A stretch of DNA of 64,000 nucleotides from Ruminococcus sp. AF46-10NS (GTDB lineage Bacteria > Bacillota > Clostridia > Lachnospirales > Lachnospiraceae), in contig NZ_QRNF01000008.1 of assembly GCF_003474435.1 (NCBI RefSeq), forward strand, positions 46,502 to 110,501. Direction: 5' to 3'. A model generated the notes under the pieces. It worked only from the letters and a program-made list of their open reading frames with translations. It searched no databases and was not told the origin of the DNA. Positions within the stretch are counted from its first letter, which is position 1. Every line of letters begins with the position of its first letter. This document shows, piece after piece, positions 9,894 through 20,810 of the stretch. A program made the position numbers and the translations under genes.

Positions 9894-10894
9894 ATGAAAC
9901 AGATTCTGATCGCCACACATGGAAAGATGGCCTCCGGCATCCGTTATACAGCAGAGCTGATCGTGGGAAAAATGGCTGAGATCACAACTATCGATGCTTA
10001 TGTAACACCGGAAGATAATGTGGAGAAAAAATTTGAGGAATATTTCGCAAATCACGAAAATGACAGGATTTTCGTTTTCACAGACCTGATGGGCGGAAGC
10101 GTTAATCAGAAGCTTCTGGGATATAGCCAGAAGGAGAGTGTTACACTTATCACAGGAACCAACCTTCCTGTTCTGATGCAGGTAATGATGGCTGACGATG
10201 ATGTGACAGAGGAAGAAATCCAGGAATTTATAGATGATGCCAGAGAAGAGCTTCAGATGGTAAACCTTGACGGCGGAAAGAAAGCTGCATCTAAAGACAG
10301 CATTGCAGAAAATAATGCACCGATTGCAGAAAACGCCGCACAGGAGAGTGCAAAGAAATCTGCTCCAGCTCCACAGTCCTACGACAATTCCACAGCAAAG
10401 ATCACAGCACTTCGTGTAGATGACCGTCTGATCCACGGTCAGGTTGCCATGACCTGGACCAAGCAGCTGGCAGTACAGGGAATCGTGGTAGCTAACGATG
10501 AGGTGGCTAACGATAACACCCAGAAGATGGCACTGAAAATGGCAGTACCGGGAGGGATCAAATCCCTGATCAAACCGGTGGACGAAGCCATTCGTATCTT
10601 AAACAATCCGAGGCATCCAAAATGCGGATTCTGGTTCTTACAAGAACTGTAAAAGATGCCCTGAAAATAAGACAGAATGTTGGCGAGATAGGATTTCTTA
10701 ACGTAGGAAATACGGGACGTTTTGATGGAATCGATGTTTCCGAGAAGCTTGTCCTTACACCAACTATCATGCTGACAGACGCAGAGCAGCAGGCATTAAA
10801 AGAGCTGGTAGCACTTGATCCGAAGGCATGTATGCAGCAGGTTCCGAATGACGAGCAGAAGCTTGTGAAGGATGTGCTGGATAAATTAAACTGA
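9894..10894 (+). CDS. Mannose-family PTS fused EIIA-EIIB, frameshifted
   Basis: The repaired gene encodes about 333 residues. An EIIA(Man) domain (1-128) has phospho-acceptor His9 in IATHGKMASG. An Ala-rich linker (129-165) leads to an EIIB domain with phospho-His181 in DDRLIHGQV. The first frame ends at 10652 with non-family residues. The real sequence continues in another frame (SKMRILVLTRTVKDALK...) to 10894, pointing to one lost base near 10608. EIIA takes phosphate from HPr and EIIB passes it to the sugar during uptake through EIIC/EIID. It is the first gene of the PTS operon and has AGAAGGAG 5-12 nt before the start. Confidence 0.88.
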
Positions 10895-10964
10895 CACATA
10901 TAAACTGTGGAATGTGAATGTCCACAGAATGAATAAAACGTAACCAAAAAGGAGGAAGGAAAAA

Positions 10965-11776
10965 ATGTTAAACGCATTTCTTGTAGCACTTGCCGTATTC
11001 ATCTGTGTCGGCGGTGCAGAGCTGATCGGATTTACCATGCTGAACCGTCCGATCGTTATCGGACCGCTGGTAGGTCTGTTCCTTGGAGATCTTCACACAG
11101 GAGTTATCATCGGAGCTTCACTGGAAGCCGTATTCATGGGAGTTGTAAACATTGGCGGTGCCTCCGCGGCAGAACCCGGAATCGCCACAGCAGTAGGAAC
11201 CGCTTTTGCCATCATGCTTGGTAAAGGATTTGAGGTTGCCCTGACACTGGCACTTCCGATCGGTATTCTTGGTCTTCAGATTAAGACAGTTCTCTATATT
11301 TTCATTGTAGGTATGTTTGCAAAAACCTTCGACCGTCTGGCAGCAGAGGGCAAGGAGAAACAGATCATTGCCCTTCATTACGGACTCTGGGCTGTGAACT
11401 GGGTATTATATTCACTGTTCGCATTCTTCGGAATACTCTTTGGATCTGATGCAGTCAGTGCACTTCTGGATGCCATCCCGGATGTTGTTATGAACGGTCT
11501 GACAGTCTGCGGCGGACTTCTTCCGGCAGTAGGTATGGCAATGCTGATGAAAATGCTCTGGGACAACAAAATCTGCATGTTCTATTTCCTGGGATTTGTC
11601 CTGGCAGCATACTTAAACCTTCCGCTTATCGCTCTTGCAGTGATCGGAGTGATTATCGCCATCTCTGTTGGAATGAACGATTATAAGCTTAACCAGCTTT
11701 CTGCACAGAGAGTAGCTGTTTCACCGGCTGGAGACTCTGAAGAATATCTTGATGAAGAAGAGGAGGAATTTTTCTC

Positions 11777-11780
<4 letters not shown>
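10965..11780 (+). CDS. Mannose-family PTS permease subunit EIIC
   Basis: A 271-residue polytopic membrane protein of the EIIC(Man/Sor) family. The N-terminus has typical GPLVGLFLGDLHTGVIIGA sequence with the family Gly-rich reentrant regions. The C-terminus ends in an acidic EEYLDEEEEEFF tail. AAGGAGGAAGG precedes the ATG. The last 4 bases overlap the EIID start. It forms the sugar channel with EIID. Whether the sugar is mannose, another hexose, an amino sugar or a disaccharide cannot be read from the sequence. Confidence 0.93.
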
Positions 11781-13295
<1,515 letters not shown>

Positions 13296-13368
13296 ATTCC
13301 TGAACTGTTATTTACGCAGCAAAGCGGAAAAAATATCCGCTTTACAGACTGCAGGTATGAGTTTTTGT

Positions 13369-13417
13369 GCGTATCTGCACTGCCGAAGGATTTCCGGGGC
13401 AGTGCAGATGCGCTTTT
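13369..13417 (+). terminator. Terminator after the GH13 remnant
   Basis: GCGTATCTGCACTGCC pairs with GGCAGTGCAGATGCGC (one bulge) followed by TTTTT at 13413-13417. A second, smaller hairpin (AAAGCGGA/TCCGCTTT) lies at 13321-13343. Confidence 0.85.
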
Positions 13418-13455
13418 TGCTCATAGGAACACAGACGGACAAACAGGAGGAAATT

Positions 13456-14297
13456 ATGGAAAAATACATCATTGCAGTAGATATGGACGGAACACTTCTG
13501 AACAGCGAGAATAAGATTTCCGGGAGAAACAGAAATGTTTTGCAGCGTCTGATCGATGACGGACATTATGTGGTACCGGCAACAGGAAGAACAAGGGAGC
13601 TGATACCGCAGGAGTTTTCCGTGCTCCATGGAGTGAAATGGGGAATCGTGGAAAATGGCTGTGTTGTCTGGGACTACGATAAAAATGAGATGATCTGGCG
13701 CAAGACCATGCCAAAAGGAATGGTACGGGGAATCCTGAAAGATGTGGAGGACAGCGGAGTAAAAGGCTGGATCGCGGAGGCTTATGCGAATGGAGTTGCA
13801 TATTCCGATGCAGATGCCAGAGATTATGTGGCCTCAGTAGTAGATAAAGATCTTCTGGAAAAAACCTCGTAGATTATTTCCTCAGCAGACATGAATTTGT
13901 AAAGGATTTTTACAGACAGACAGAGCTTCTGGATCAGGCAGAAAAGATAAACATCTATTTTGAAAACAGCGAGGATAGCAGAGCTCTCCGTGAAAAATGG
14001 AAGGATCTGGATGATGTGGCTGTTACTACTTCCATCAGCGGTAACGCAGAGTTCAACGCAGCAGGGGTGGACAAAGGAGTTGGTCTTGCCATGCTGCGCA
14101 CAAAGCTTGGCATTGACCGGATGCATGTGATCGCTTTTGGTGATAATGAAAATGATCTGGAAATGCTGGAAGGCGCAGGCATCGGAGTTGCCATGGGTAA
14201 TTCCAAACAGTATGTAAAGGATGCCGCTAATGAGGTGACCGGAGATAATGATCATGATGGTGTGGCGGAATTTCTTGAGAGGTTTTTCGGGCTGTAA
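13456..14297 (+). CDS. Cof-type HAD-IIB phosphatase, frameshifted
   Basis: The repaired gene encodes about 280 residues. HAD motif I is DMDGTLLNSE near residue 8, and motif III/IV is AFGDNENDLEMLEGAG. The first frame stops at 13872 after DLLEK. The other frame continues with NLVDYFLSRHEFVKDFY..., so an A7 run is probably read as A6 near 13865. AGGAGG (13445-13450) lies 5 nt before ATG 13456; upstream in-frame ATGs overlap a terminator. Cof-type enzymes dephosphorylate sugar phosphates, flavin nucleotides or pyridoxal phosphate; a sugar-phosphate role would suit its place after a PTS. Confidence 0.85.
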
Positions 14298-14328
14298 GCT
14301 GTGGGTGATCGTGATTGCTGATATACGG

Positions 14329-14361
14329 GACAGGGAAATATATTTTCTCTGTCTTTTTTTA
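14329..14361 (+). terminator. Terminator after the HAD gene
   Basis: GACAGGGAAA and TTTTCTCTGTC form a stem around TATA, followed by seven T residues. Confidence 0.8.
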
Positions 14362-14475
14362 TTTTCATTTTCGGTGATATAAGGTATGATTAACAGAGAA
14401 GATGAGGGGAGTGCCGGTTTTGATCGGTAGTTCCCGGTGAAAATTTTTTGAGGGAATCAGGAGGGAATTTTTTAT

Positions 14476-15333
14476 ATGAAAAATTTAGTACCTAAGAGGG
14501 TGATGGAATATATAGTTATCACATTTGCAGTTATTCTGATGGATGTGGGAATCTATGTATTCAAATTCCCGAATAACTTTTCTTTCGGAGGAGTTTCGGG
14601 TATGGCAGTCGTATTCTCGCATTTTATTCCGATGACATCTGCTCAGATCAACCTGGTGATCAATCTTATTCTGCTGGTGATCGGATTTATGATCCTGGGA
14701 AAAGATTTTGGCATGAAGACAGCTTATGTTACAGTTGTATCTTCTCTGCTTCTGAATGTGTTCGAGAAGGTTTTTCCAATGGAAAAAGCACTCACAGGGA
14801 ATATTATGCTGGAGCTGTGCTTCGCGATCATCCTTCCGGCACTGGCTGCTGCGATCCTGTTTTTTGAGAATGCCTCAGGCGGCGGTACGGATATTGTTGC
14901 GATGATCATTAAAAAGTATTCTACGATGAATATTTCGGGTGCACTGTTTCTTGTAGACTGTTTCATCGTTGTTGTTTCCTTTATGGTATTTGATATTACC
15001 ACAGGCCTCTGCTCTGTGCTGGGTCTTATGGCCAAGACGTTGCTGATCGATAAGTCTATTGAGTGGATGAAGCTGAACAAATATTTTACTATCATTTCCA
15101 GCAAACCGGAGGAAATTTCCGATTTTATCATGAAGGATCTGAACAGAAGTGCTACGATCTATCATGGAGAGGGTGTTTATACCCATAAGGATAAAAAGAT
15201 CATCCTGACTGTGGTTGACGTAAAGCAGGCGGTGTTGCTGCAGAGGTTTATTGATGAGGTAGATCCGCAGGCATTTCTGATGGTAACTAAGAGCAGTGAG
15301 GTTATTGGTAAGGGATTTATGAGTTATATCTGA
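14476..15333 (+). CDS. YitT-family membrane protein (DUF161 + DUF2179)
   Basis: A 285-residue protein with about six membrane segments in the first 200 residues. It contains the family signature GVSGMAVVFSHF and ASGGGTDIVAMIIKKY, followed by a soluble DUF2179 domain (about 210-285) with GEGVYTHKDKKIILTVV. Length and layout are normal. AGGAGGG precedes the ATG by about 10 nt. The family is widespread in Firmicutes with no agreed biochemical function. It is monocistronic, with terminators on both sides. Confidence 0.9.
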   Translation: MKNLVPKRVMEYIVITFAVILMDVGIYVFKFPNNFSFGGVSGMAVVFSHFIPMTSAQINLVINLILLVIGFMILGKDFGMKTAYVTVVSSLLLNVFEKVFPMEKALTGNIMLELCFAIILPALAAAILFFENASGGGTDIVAMIIKKYSTMNISGALFLVDCFIVVVSFMVFDITTGLCSVLGLMAKTLLIDKSIEWMKLNKYFTIISSKPEEISDFIMKDLNRSATIYHGEGVYTHKDKKIILTVVDVKQAVLLQRFIDEVDPQAFLMVTKSSEVIGKGFMSYI

Positions 15334-15389
15334 TGTGGTAATGGAATGCGGATAATTTTATCCGTCGGAACATATGTATGCACGATATG

Positions 15390-15440
15390 GAGAGCATTTT
15401 CAACAGCTGTTAGAGGCTGTGGAGATGCTCTCTTTTTTGA
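15390..15440 (+). terminator. Terminator after yitT-like gene
   Basis: GAGAGCAT...CAACAGC pairs with GCTGTGG...ATGCTCTC, followed by TTTTTT. Confidence 0.8.
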
Positions 15441-15483
15441 CATGATAAATTGTGGAGGGTGTGTATTTATGTAAGGGAAAAGT

Positions 15484-15520
15484 GGAATGCAGATTGCAAA
15501 TATCTGCGTGAATTTGAATG
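15484..15520 (+). repeat. Copy A of a dispersed hairpin repeat
   Basis: GGAATGCAGATTGCAAATATCTGCGTGA... contains the stem GCAGAT (15489-15494)/ATCTGC (15502-15507). A second copy with compensatory stem changes lies at 16502-16540 on the other side of the NlpC/P60 gene. Confidence 0.55.
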
Positions 15521-15549
15521 AAAAGGCTGTGAAGTTTTCGTGAAAAGGT

Positions 15550-15578
15550 TTGACAGGGGGCAGATTATATGTTAGGAT
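15550..15578 (+). promoter_or_regulatory. Sigma-A-type promoter of the NlpC/P60 gene
   Basis: TTGACA (15550-15555), 17-nt spacer, TAGGAT (15573-15578). The leader downstream is about 110 nt and starts with three TAACAAA motifs at 15590, 15599 and 15610. I see no riboswitch I can name in it. Confidence 0.75.
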
Positions 15579-15695
15579 ACACACTTGCGTAACAAATTTA
15601 ACAAAATTGTAACAAATGAAGATGCTAACAGATGCAACAGACAAACTATTAAGACGGACCGGAGGAGAGTTGCAGATTTTTTGAGAGGAGTTTTT

Positions 15696-16403
15696 ATGTT
15701 TTATAAAAAAATTGCTGCTGTTGTTATGAGTGTTGTGATCGCCGGATCTGTTCCGTGTACAGTTTTTGCAGATACAGATGCAAGTACTGTGACAGGTGGC
15801 GAGGTGGAAGAACTCTCCATTGAGGAAGATTTCTCAGACGGAACGGATTCCCTCTCCGCTTTTGCAAACGCTCTTGCAGACAAGACAGTTTCTGATGTGG
15901 AAGAATATCAGGAAGCGAAAGCAGAGGCTGAGGAGATCGCACAGAAGAGACTGGAAGCAGAAGCAGCAGCGGAAGCTGCCCGTAAAGCGGAAGAAGAGCG
16001 TAAGGCAGCTGAAGAGGCAGCACGTAAGGCTGAAGAAGCCCGCGTAGCCAGGCGTCAGGAAATTGCGGATTTTGCACTGCAGTTTGTAGGAAATCCGTAT
16101 GTCTACGGCGGCACAAGCCTGACAAATGGTGCGGACTGTTCCGGGTTCGTGATGTCTGTGTTTGCACAGTTCGGTTATGAGCTTCCCCGTGTGGCAGCAG
16201 CTCAGTGTGCAGCATCCCAGAAGAAATCTGCTGAAGAAATCGAGGTAGGTGATCTGGTATTCTACGGTGACGGTGGAATCGACCACGTAGCTCTCTATAT
16301 CGGAGACGGTAAGATCGTCCATGCCAGCACCGCAGCCACAGGAATCAAAGTATCCGACTACAATTACCGCACACCGGCTGCGGTTGGAACTTTTGTGGAA
16401 TAA
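15696..16403 (+). CDS. Secreted NlpC/P60 peptidoglycan endopeptidase
   Basis: A 235-residue secreted hydrolase that cuts D-gamma-Glu-containing peptide bonds in peptidoglycan stems. Residues 1-26 form a signal peptide ending VFA-DT. Residues 66-122 form an Ala/Glu/Lys-rich coiled coil. Residues 123-235 are the NlpC/P60 domain with catalytic Cys148 (GADCSGF), His197 (GIDHVALYIG) and His209 (VHAST). ATG 15696 has GAGAGGAG 5 nt upstream and places the signal peptide at the N-terminus; the frame stays open 37 codons further upstream. The gene has its own promoter and terminator. The coiled coil probably controls access or localisation. Confidence 0.92.
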   Translation: MFYKKIAAVVMSVVIAGSVPCTVFADTDASTVTGGEVEELSIEEDFSDGTDSLSAFANALADKTVSDVEEYQEAKAEAEEIAQKRLEAEAAAEAARKAEEERKAAEEAARKAEEARVARRQEIADFALQFVGNPYVYGGTSLTNGADCSGFVMSVFAQFGYELPRVAAAQCAASQKKSAEEIEVGDLVFYGDGGIDHVALYIGDGKIVHASTAATGIKVSDYNYRTPAAVGTFVE

Positions 16404-16434
16404 TAAAATATGTAAATGAATACTTTATAAGTTA

Positions 16435-16489
16435 GACTGCCTACAGGAAATGTTCAAGAAAAATGGAGACGACCTGCGGGCAGTTTTTT
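16435..16489 (+). terminator. Terminator after the NlpC/P60 gene
   Basis: ACTGCC...ACAGG pairs with CCTG..GGCAGT across a 25-nt loop and is followed by TTTTTTG. Confidence 0.7.
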
Positions 16490-16501
16490 GATTATGAGCA
16501 A

Positions 16502-16540
16502 GAATGTGGATTGCGAATATCCGCTTGACTTGAATAAGAA
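16502..16540 (+). repeat. Copy B of the dispersed hairpin repeat
   Basis: AGAATGTGGATTGCGAATATCCGCTTGA... matches copy A at most loop and flank positions. The stem is GTGGAT (16506-16511)/ATCCGC (16519-16524), differing from copy A while keeping pairing. Confidence 0.55.
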
Positions 16541-16663
16541 ATTTCCCTGTAATTTCCCAATGACATAAAAAAGCTCTCAGCATTGATGATAGCAGCCATC
16601 TTGTTGTGATGTCTGTTTCTATTCTGGTACAGGCTAAGGCAGTCACACAGCCCAGTAGAGTGC

Positions 16664-17995
16664 TTATGCTTTCCGCAGCATCTGCCTGTAAACAACCACA
16701 GATACCACAGCAGTAAACACCTCCGTGATCCAGAATGCGTTCCAGACACCCTCAGGACCCATAAACCGGGACAGAATCCAGGCAACAGGCATGATGACGA
16801 TCACATACCGGAACAAGGAGATCACAAGGGACTGGGGACCCTTTCCAAGGCCTTCCATAGCTCCTGAAGTAGTGACAGACACAGCAGAGATGATAAATCC
16901 TGCACTGATGATCTTAAGAGCCCTGGAACCGGCAGCAATCGTCTCTGGGTTCGTGGTGAATAGTCCCATAAGCTGTCCGGACGCCAGGAGGCAGACAGCA
17001 GTTCCAAGGAACATGATCACACAGCTGGCCTCCAAAGTCAGACGGAAGATCTTTTTCACACGTTTCATCTCCTGGGCTCCGAAGTTGTAGCCGATCAGCG
17101 GACGCATTCCCTGGATGATACCGTTAGCCGGAAGATAAAGGAAAGTCTGCAGCTTATAATAAACACCTAGGATTACCACATAGCTGTCTGAATAAGCTGC
17201 CAGTACAGAATTCAGAAAAGAGACCAGAAATGACGGCAGAGCCAGGTTCAGGATCGCCGGAACACCAATGGCATACAGGCTCAGATCCGTTTCTTTGCTG
17301 GCTTTTATGGCTTTTGGGGTCACACGCACAGGAATTGGACGCAAAATATAAAAAGATATATACACAACGATCGTAAGCACTTGACCGATACCAGTAGCCA
17401 GAGCAGCACCGCGGATTCCCATTTTCGGGAAAAATCCGATACCCCAGATCAGGAACGGATCCAGGATGATATTGCTGATACAGCCAACCAGCAGGGCAAT
17501 CATAGACACCTTCATCCTTCCCACAGCCTGGAAAAGTTTCTCAAAGAAAAGGCTGATGGAGATCACAGTGGAAAACAGAAATACGACCGTGGAATACTCA
17601 AGCCCCATTCGGATCACCGTTTCATCCTGTGTATACATCCGGAGAAACGCCGGCATAACAGCAATGCTGATCACAGTCATGAGAATACCGTGGATCACAG
17701 CCAGAATAAAACCATGGGTCGCAGCTGTGTCAGCCATTTTTTTATTTCCTGCGCCAAGATGATAGGACACCCTGGAATTGATACCAATACCAAAACCAAT
17801 GGCAACTGAATTGATCAGGTTCTGCACAGGATATACAAGTGAGAGTGCTGTCATAGCCTGCTCACTGATCTGTGCTACGAAGAAACTGTCAACAATATTG
17901 TACAGCGAGTTTACAAGCATGGAAAAAAACATAGGTAGTGCCATGGAAGCCAGTAGTGGGCCAACAGGCTTTTCCTTCATAAAAGTATCATTCAT
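16664..17995 (-). CDS. MATE-family efflux transporter
   Basis: A 443-residue membrane protein with twelve predicted membrane segments in two MATE repeats, e.g. GPLLASMALPMFFSMLVNSLYNIVDSFF at the start and a matching repeat near residue 230. The family exports cationic drugs or metabolites with Na+ or H+. Start 17995 is favoured because AAGGAGG (18010-18004) lies 8 nt upstream; an in-frame ATG at 18013 contains that RBS. A promoter and a terminator-like hairpin precede the gene, suggesting attenuation control. Substrate unknown. Confidence 0.92.
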   Translation of the reverse strand: MNDTFMKEKPVGPLLASMALPMFFSMLVNSLYNIVDSFFVAQISEQAMTALSLVYPVQNLINSVAIGFGIGINSRVSYHLGAGNKKMADTAATHGFILAVIHGILMTVISIAVMPAFLRMYTQDETVIRMGLEYSTVVFLFSTVISISLFFEKLFQAVGRMKVSMIALLVGCISNIILDPFLIWGIGFFPKMGIRGAALATGIGQVLTIVVYISFYILRPIPVRVTPKAIKASKETDLSLYAIGVPAILNLALPSFLVSFLNSVLAAYSDSYVVILGVYYKLQTFLYLPANGIIQGMRPLIGYNFGAQEMKRVKKIFRLTLEASCVIMFLGTAVCLLASGQLMGLFTTNPETIAAGSRALKIISAGFIISAVSVTTSGAMEGLGKGPQSLVISLFRYVIVIMPVAWILSRFMGPEGVWNAFWITEVFTAVVSVVVYRQMLRKA

Positions 17996-18054
17996 GAAAA
18001 AAACCTCCTTCATATCGTTATTGTATTATTCGTAAAAGAATAACTGTGCGTGTT

Positions 18055-18120
18055 TTGTGTACATAATAAAAGCCACACAACCTGCCTCTAAAAGCAAAGA
18101 GTAAAGGCAGATTATGTGGC
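18055..18120 (-). promoter_or_regulatory. Possible transcription attenuator in the MATE leader
   Basis: On the minus strand GCCACATAATCTGCCT (18120-18105) pairs with AGGCAGGTTGTGTGGC (18087-18072), 16-bp arms with two mismatches, followed by TTTTATTAT. It lies between a promoter and the MATE start, within the same transcript. Confidence 0.6.
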
Positions 18121-18166
18121 GAAAAAAGTCGAAACTGAAAAATCCACACTATGTTTTAGTACCTAA

Positions 18167-18195
18167 ACCCTAACAAAAAAAATCCCGGCTGTCAA
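18167..18195 (-). promoter_or_regulatory. Promoter of the MATE gene
   Basis: Minus-strand TTGACA (18195-18190), 17-nt spacer, TAGGGT (18172-18167). Predicted leader about 165 nt. Confidence 0.65.
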
Positions 18196-18335
18196 GCACA
18201 GAATTCAACCGGAGCAGACTATGCAAATGACATGGCTTTTACGCAATTTATCAGTACCTGTACATGTGTGTACTGCGTGCACTGACAGTCTCGAAAACCC
18301 CCTTCTGGCAATATGCACAAAACTGGTCGAACCAT

Positions 18336-18436
18336 GGTGGATAAGTGAAAAATTATCCAAAAAGTTTTCCACATGGAAAAAATCCGCAAATAGGCTAATA
18401 ATCAAGTTATACACAAAATTATCCACATTATCCACA
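18336..18436. other. DnaA-box cluster, left group, in a 780-nt gene-free region
   Basis: Perfect TTATNCACA boxes occur at 18407-18415 (TTATACACA), 18419-18427 and 18428-18436 (tandem TTATCCACA). One-mismatch boxes occur at 18336-18344 (reverse), 18353-18361 and 18365-18373. DNA to the right (18450-18660) is very AT-rich. No ORF, RNA or repeat family is otherwise visible between 18200 and 18690. Confidence 0.65.
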
Positions 18437-18691
18437 AGGATAACAATGTGGAAGACCTGATTTACATAAAATAAATTAAACATATGTTTTGTGTAAAAAT
18501 GATAAAACTGCAAAAACTGTGAAAAAAATCTGTAAAACTATTGACATTTTTAAATTCTAAATATCATGAAATATTCCGGGAAAAAGATGTAATTCAAAGA
18601 AATAAAAGAGAATAATCTGAAAATAACAACAGAATTCTAATGAAACCACTGTATTTATCCAACCAGAAGCCAGAAGTATGGAAATGTGCGT

Positions 18692-18729
18692 AAAAAAAGG
18701 ACAGTGACCGGATGCAACGGACACTGTCC
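18692..18729 (-). terminator. Terminator of the V-type ATPase operon
   Basis: On the minus strand GGACAGTG (18729-18722) pairs with CACTGTCC (18706-18699), followed by TTTTTTT (18698-18692). Confidence 0.8.
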
Positions 18730-18752
18730 AGTGTTGAAAAGCCTTTTCAGAC

Positions 18753-18785
18753 TGTGGATAAGTGTGGATAACCTTCTTATCCACC
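18753..18785. other. DnaA-box cluster, right group
   Basis: Two perfect reverse boxes TGTGGATAA at 18753-18761 and 18763-18771, and a near-match TTATCCACC at 18777-18785 overlapping the ntpD stop codon. Confidence 0.65.
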
Positions 18786-19400
18786 CTGTTTCATTCGTTT
18801 GATCACCTTCAGACGTGTAAACTCTTCTCGCTCTTTTTCCTCCAGGGCGTTAGTGATATCCCTGGTGAGAGTTTCATATCTTGGGATGGTGATATTCTTC
18901 AGAGCGTTGGCACGCTTCTGGGTTTTTTTGATATTGGTGGCAAGCCGGATAGCTGCGTTTTCGATCATGGAAAGCTGAATGGACAGCTCTTTCACACGTT
19001 CGAAAGCTGCCTTGGCCTCGTCCAGGGACAGCTTGGTGCTGTAGTAGGCGTAGGTCGGCGTATTGCTGCTCTGCTTGTCATATTCCACAAGAGGGATCTC
19101 AGTACCCATAACGCTTCGTGTCTTGATCCGGATGGAATTTTCTACAGGAACGGTATGGGAAATCTGGTCTACAAAAGCGATACCGATCTCCATGTTAGCT
19201 TTCTGCAGGGCTGCATAGGCAGTGCGGAAGGTTTCATCGATCTGAGTCTGGATATCCTTTGCCTGGTCAATAAGCTCCATCATTTCACGGATCAGGATAT
19301 TACGCTTTTTGTCCATAAGCTCATAGCCCTGTCTGGAAAGAGCCAGAGAATTTTTTGCAAGTATGAGATTTCCCTTGGTGGGAAAGGTATTCGGATCCAT
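18777..19400 (-). CDS. ntpD: V-type ATP synthase subunit D
   Basis: A 207-residue subunit of the central rotor stalk. The N-terminus (PTKGNLILAKNSLALSRQGYELMDKKR) is the family signature, and most of the protein is long helical coiled coil, as expected for a rotor axle. It is the last gene of the nine-gene minus-strand operon, 12 nt after ntpB, and is followed by the operon terminator. Its stop codon overlaps a near-consensus DnaA box. Confidence 0.95.
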   Translation of the reverse strand: MDPNTFPTKGNLILAKNSLALSRQGYELMDKKRNILIREMMELIDQAKDIQTQIDETFRTAYAALQKANMEIGIAFVDQISHTVPVENSIRIKTRSVMGTEIPLVEYDKQSSNTPTYAYYSTKLSLDEAKAAFERVKELSIQLSMIENAAIRLATNIKKTQKRANALKNITIPRYETLTRDITNALEEKEREEFTRLKVIKRMKQGG

Positions 19401-19412
19401 AAAATCACCTCA

Positions 19413-20795
19413 CTAACGGACGGTTTCTCTGTAATACTGATCCAGAACTTTGGTATCGATACGGTCGAGCTCTTCTCTTGGAAGAAGTCCAAGAAGCTCC
19501 CAGCCCTTATCCAGAGTCTCAATGATGCTTCGGTTCTCAGTCTCAGACTGTCCTACGAACTCAGCCTCGAATGCTTTACCAAATACAAGATACTGTTTAT
19601 CCAGCGGAGAAAGCTCATCTTCACCGATAACGGAAGCCAGGGCTCTTGCGTCGCCTACCTTTGCGTAGCAGGAAAAGAGCTGGTTGGCAACGTCCTGATG
19701 ATCAGCACGTGTGAAGCCTTCACCGATACCATCCTTCATCAGACGGGAGAGGGACGGCAGAACATTGATCGGCGGATAAATAGCCTGGCCGTGAAGCTGG
19801 CGGTCCAGTACGATCTGCCCCTCTGTGATGTATCCTGTAAGGTCAGGAATCGGATGCGTGATATCGTCATTAGGCATGGTCAGGATCGGGATCTGGGTTA
19901 CAGAGCCTGTGCCGCCGCGGACAATTCCTGCACGCTCATAAAGAGTAGCAAGCTCACTGTACAGATATCCGGGATAACCTTTTCGGGAAGGAATCTCACC
20001 TTTGGAGGAGGAAACTTCTCGCATGGCCTCGCAGAAAGAAGTGATATCTGTGAGGATAACCAGGATGTGCATGCCTTTTTCAAAAGCAAGATACTCAGCG
20101 GCAGTCAGTGCGATCTTCGGTGTAAGAAGACGCTCAACAACCGGGTCATTTGCAAGGTTCAGGAACATAACAACGTGGTCGGAAGCACCGCTTTCTTCGA
20201 AAGTCCTGCGGAAGAATTCGGCTACGTCATATTTAACGCCCATTGCTGCAAAAACAATGGCAAATTTTTCATCGGAATCGCCGCCCAGGGAAGCCTGCTG
20301 AACGATCTGTGCAGCCAGCTTGTCATGAGGAAGACCGTTACCGGAAAAGATCGGCAGCTTCTGGCCGCGGATCAGGGTGGTCAGTCCGTCAATGGCGGAG
20401 ATACCGGTGTTGATATAGTTTCGCGGATATTCACGTGTTACCGGGTTCAGCGGAAGACCGTTGATATTCAGGCTGACTTCCGGTGTGATCTCGCCAAGAC
20501 CGTCAATAGGCTGGCCGATACCGTTAAAGGTACGTCCCAGGATTTCAGGGGAAAGCCCGATCTCCATTGGATGTCCGGTAAGACGTGTGTGTGTATTGCC
20601 GAGGGACATATTATCTGTCCCCTCAAAAACCTGGATAACAGCCTTATCCTCATAGATTTCCACGATACGGCCGATTTTCTGCGTGCCGTCCTCCATGTGG
20701 AATTCCACGATTTCCTCGTAAGATGCGTTCTTAACACCCTCAAGGACAACAAGAGGGCCGTTTATTTCACTCAGGCCAAGATATTCGATTGCCAT
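19413..20795 (-). CDS. ntpB: V-type ATP synthase subunit B
   Basis: A 460-residue regulatory, non-catalytic nucleotide-binding subunit of the A3B3 head. It has the B-type sequences [13 protein letters not shown] and [17 protein letters not shown], where the catalytic P-loop is replaced, and [19 protein letters not shown]. Length is normal. It starts 15 nt after ntpA and is intact, unlike ntpA. A long open frame on the opposite strand here (18762-21401) is a codon-bias shadow. Confidence 0.96.
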   Translation of the reverse strand: MAIEYLGLSEINGPLVVLEGVKNASYEEIVEFHMEDGTQKIGRIVEIYEDKAVIQVFEGTDNMSLGNTHTRLTGHPMEIGLSPEILGRTFNGIGQPIDGLGEITPEVSLNINGLPLNPVTREYPRNYINTGISAIDGLTTLIRGQKLPIFSGNGLPHDKLAAQIVQQASLGGDSDEKFAIVFAAMGVKYDVAEFFRRTFEESGASDHVVMFLNLANDPVVERLLTPKIALTAAEYLAFEKGMHILVILTDITSFCEAMREVSSSKGEIPSRKGYPGYLYSELATLYERAGIVRGGTGSVTQIPILTMPNDDITHPIPDLTGYITEGQIVLDRQLHGQAIYPPINVLPSLSRLMKDGIGEGFTRADHQDVANQLFSCYAKVGDARALASVIGEDELSPLDKQYLVFGKAFEAEFVGQSETENRSIIETLDKGWELLGLLPREELDRIDTKVLDQYYRETVR

Positions 20796-20810
20796 AAACT
20801 GATCCCTCCT

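Noticed and set aside
15579..15695. c-di-AMP (ydaO-type) riboswitch before the NlpC/P60 gene
   Set aside because: The family is often upstream of such hydrolases, but the leader is about 110 nt and lacks the conserved blocks I would expect.
18336..18785. Chromosomal replication origin
   Set aside because: No dnaA, dnaN or other origin-linked genes are near, and flanking operons are transcribed toward the site. Kept only as a DnaA-box cluster.
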